Under the pieces are notes generated by a model, which saw only the letters and a list, made by a program, of their open reading frames with translations, was not told where the DNA came from and did no database searches. A DNA stretch of 64,000 nt from Oscillospiraceae bacterium (GTDB lineage Bacteria; Bacillota; Clostridia; Oscillospirales; Oscillospiraceae). The position numbers and the translations under genes were made by a program. Below, one piece after another: positions 62,206-64,000 of this stretch. Numbering within the stretch: position 1 is the first letter of the stretch; each line of letters begins with the position of its first letter. The DNA is taken from contig SVKQ01000009.1 of the NCBI GenBank assembly GCA_015068325.1, positions 57,745-121,744 of the forward strand, in the 5' to 3' direction.

Positions 62206-63102
62206 TTACATCCGCCCGTATTCCGCCAGCACGTCCGCCAGCAGACCCTTGACGGCTTCAAAGGCCGCGTTGTCGGACTCGTCGAAGGGGAAGATGGCCT
62301 TGGGGGAGATGTCTACGCCCCGGAACACCAACAGCTTCTTGAACAGCAGGGAGCTACTGAAACCCATGTCGTAGATGGGCATGAGCCGGTGGAGCAGGTT
62401 GGTCAGCTTTATGACCCGGCCGAAGTTCTGTTCCTTGGTGGAGCGGATCAGATCGCTCCAGATGTCCGGCACGACGTTGGCCAGCCCACCGATAGAGCCG
62501 GCGCCGCCGGAGGAGAGATTATAGAGATACTGATCGTCGAAGCCGGAGTAGACCTCAAAGGGGAGCCCCTCCACGGCCCGGCAGATCTCGTTGGTGTGGG
62601 AAGGAGCGCTGACGGAGTCCTTCAGACCGATGATGTTGGGGTTGGCCTCTGCCAGGCGGCGCACCGTGTCAGCGGCAATGGAGTGGCCGCTGCGGGCGGG
62701 AAAGTTGTAGATGTACATGTCCCGCTGCAGATGCTTGGCCAGCGTGTCGTAGTAGGTGAACAGATGGGCCTGGTCCAGCCCGTAGTAGTAAGGACCGATC
62801 ACCATGGGTGCCCGGTACCCCATATCATATACGGCCTGGGACAGCTCCAGCGTCTGGTGGAAGTTGAGGCTGCCGGTGCCGGCGTACAGTTCTGTCCGTC
62901 CGGCGACATCCTCGGCGTAGGTCTGCAGGAGATCTCGCTTTTCGGCCACGGTGAGCTCGGTGAACTCACCGGTGGAGCCCAGCACCAAAATGCCGTCCAC
63001 ACCGTTTCGGATCAGAAAATCGCTGACCTTCCGGTTGTCCTCCCGGTCCGGCTTTCCGTTGTGGTCGAACACTGTCACCACGGGTACGATGATTTTTGGC
63101 AT
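62206..63102 (-). CDS. Dihydrodipicolinate synthase / N-acetylneuraminate lyase family aldolase
   Basis: This 298-aa TIM-barrel Schiff-base aldolase has the pyruvate-binding motif LGSTGE, the Tyr of YNFPARSG and the Schiff-base Lys of IGLKDS. GSTGE is typical of NanA/KDG-aldolase-like members rather than the GTTGE of true DapA, so lysine biosynthesis is doubtful. The actual aldehyde partner is unknown. AAGGAGG precedes the start. It lies 109 bases downstream of the PFOR gene, with a strong hairpin between. Confidence 0.9.
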   Translation of the reverse strand: MPKIIVPVVTVFDHNGKPDREDNRKVSDFLIRNGVDGILVLGSTGEFTELTVAEKRDLLQTYAEDVAGRTELYAGTGSLNFHQTLELSQAVYDMGYRAPMVIGPYYYGLDQAHLFTYYDTLAKHLQRDMYIYNFPARSGHSIAADTVRRLAEANPNIIGLKDSVSAPSHTNEICRAVEGLPFEVYSGFDDQYLYNLSSGGAGSIGGLANVVPDIWSDLIRSTKEQNFGRVIKLTNLLHRLMPIYDMGFSSSLLFKKLLVFRGVDISPKAIFPFDESDNAAFEAVKGLLADVLAEYGRM

Positions 63103-63136
63103 AAAATGATCCTCCTTGCCTCGCGGCTGGATGATG

Positions 63137-63172
63137 GCCCGCGCCGGGGAGCGTGACGCTCCCGGCGCGGGC
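63137..63172 (-). terminator. Terminator of the PFOR gene
   Basis: A GC-rich hairpin of 17 pairs with one bulged G and a very small loop, directly after the PFOR stop codon. There is no clear U-tract. Confidence 0.7.
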
Positions 63173-63211
63173 CGGACGGTTGGTGTGTTTCCGGGTCAAG
63201 GCAGGTACGTC

Positions 63212-64000
63212 TTACAGCTCGTTGTAGCTCTTCTCCAGGCGGACGTAGGTCTTGTAGCGCTCGTCAGCCTCCTTCTGGGCCTGGGCGAACAGGGTGTCTG
63301 CGGCCTCGGGGTACTTGACCCGCAGACCTGCGTAGCGTACTTCGCCCTCCAGGAAGTCGATGACGGGGCGGGTGGGCTGCTTGTAATCCAGGGAGAAGGG
63401 CTTCTCTGTCTTGTCGGGGTTGTAGCGGTACAGGGGCCACAGGCCGCAGTCCACAGCCTTCTTCATCTCGGCCTGCACGTTGTTCATGCCGGCCTTGATG
63501 CCGTGGTTGATGCAGGGAGCGTAAGCGATGATGATGGAGGGACCCTTGTGATCCACCGCCTCGGTGACGGCCTTCATCAGCTGACCGGGGTTGGCGCCCA
63601 TGGCCACGGAGGCCACGTACACGTTGGGATAGGTCATCATCAGCCGTCCCAGATCCTTCTTGGCGGTGCGCTTGCCGCCGTCGGCGAACTTGGCAGAGGC
63701 CGCCACGGGCGTGGCCTTGGAGGACTGGCCGCCGGTGTTGGAGTACACCTCGGTGTCCACCACGAAGATGTTGATATCCTCGCCGGAGGCGATCACGTGG
63801 TCCAGACCACCGTAGCCGATGTCGTAGGCCCAGCCGTCGCCGCCGAAGAGCCAGACCACCTTCTTGCTGAGCTGATCCTTGTTCAGCAGGATGGCGTCGG
63901 CCAGCTCGCGGGCCTCGCCGGTGAGGTCCGCACTCTCCAGCGCGGCCACCAGGGCACGGGTGGCGCCGTCGTTGGCGTCCAGATCGTCAAAGGTGTCCAA
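63212..64000 (-). CDS. nifJ: Pyruvate:ferredoxin oxidoreductase, C-terminal part (gene continues past the window)
   Basis: The visible 262 residues are the C-terminal thiamine-diphosphate domain of the single-chain PFOR/NifJ: VWLFGGDGWAYDIGYGGLDHVIASGEDINIFVVDTEVYSNTGGQSSKATP, then YAPCINHGI and a C-terminal helical tail. PFOR splits pyruvate to acetyl-CoA, CO2 and reduced ferredoxin. The full protein is about 1170-1200 residues, so roughly 900 lie beyond 64000. It links the glycolytic genes of this window to acetyl-CoA and the thiolase at 12.6 kb. Confidence 0.95.
   Translation of the reverse strand: MDTFDDLDANDGATRALVAALESADLTGEARELADAILLNKDQLSKKVVWLFGGDGWAYDIGYGGLDHVIASGEDINIFVVDTEVYSNTGGQSSKATPVAASAKFADGGKRTAKKDLGRLMMTYPNVYVASVAMGANPGQLMKAVTEAVDHKGPSIIIAYAPCINHGIKAGMNNVQAEMKKAVDCGLWPLYRYNPDKTEKPFSLDYKQPTRPVIDFLEGEVRYAGLRVKYPEAADTLFAQAQKEADERYKTYVRLEKSYNEL

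Overview
The window reads as a chromosomal segment of a high-GC, anaerobic, spore-forming Clostridia species, most likely Oscillospiraceae (Flavonifractor/Oscillibacter/Dysosmobacter-like). This rests on a pyruvate:ferredoxin oxidoreductase, a SpoIIID sporulation regulator, a DacF-type D,D-carboxypeptidase, a DUF1846 protein, strong AGGAGG ribosome binding sites and a clostridial style of gene content. It is an inference; no 16S gene is present. Gene density is high. I see no CRISPR array, insertion sequence or prophage. Only one gene (10473-11117) stands out as AT-rich and probably acquired.

Layout. 0.1-3.5 kb: two divergent GAPDH paralogs on the minus strand flank a GntR/UTRA regulator, and a 20-bp near-palindrome is shared by both gap upstream regions. 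3.7-10.3 kb: a histidine-kinase-like protein without a phospho-acceptor His, mnmA, a 23-codon small ORF, an inositol-phosphatase-like gene, a two-component system with a DUF4340 lipoprotein, and a DUF3783/alkyltransferase-like pair. 10.4-13.9 kb: an AT-rich cyclase gene, cysK behind a structured leader, and a thiolase. 14-21.4 kb (minus): foldase-mfd, pth, prs, and a glmU with an eroded N-terminal domain. 21.7-25.9 kb: the operon trmL-pgk-tpiA-gpmI. 26-36.6 kb: M23 peptidase, prfB, MATE pump, Fe-S aldo/keto reductase, tRNA-Gly(CCC), dacF, pgi, a P-loop protein, DUF1846 and small unknowns. 36.6-43.2 kb: spoIIID, PAP2 and acyltransferase genes, a ROK glucokinase-like gene, an Sfp-type PPTase, a GNAT-like protein, a LysE-type exporter and truA.

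43.2-49.4 kb holds the most unusual locus: a membrane-anchored cohesin protein, a secreted dockerin-bearing multidomain protein directly upstream in the same operon, and a divergent membrane-anchored DUF4015 glycoside-hydrolase-like protein. 49.4-52.0 kb is an NMT1/SsuA-type ABC importer. 52.1-53.5 kb carries ogt and a homocysteine methyltransferase. 53.6-58.3 kb is a MacAB-like exporter operon with two different membrane fusion proteins, behind a promoter that carries an inverted-repeat operator. 58.6-62.1 kb is an ABC ATPase coupled to a very large permease fused to a CPBP intramembrane protease. 62.2-64.0 kb: a DapA/NanA-family aldolase and the 3' part of a PFOR gene.

Together the genes cover much of glycolysis from glucose to pyruvate and acetyl-CoA: a ROK kinase, pgi, tpiA, gap x2, pgk, gpmI, PFOR and thiolase. 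They also cover tRNA and translation housekeeping, envelope and sporulation functions, and several export systems. Boundaries between convergent genes are marked by strong GC-rich hairpins, most of them bidirectional terminators.
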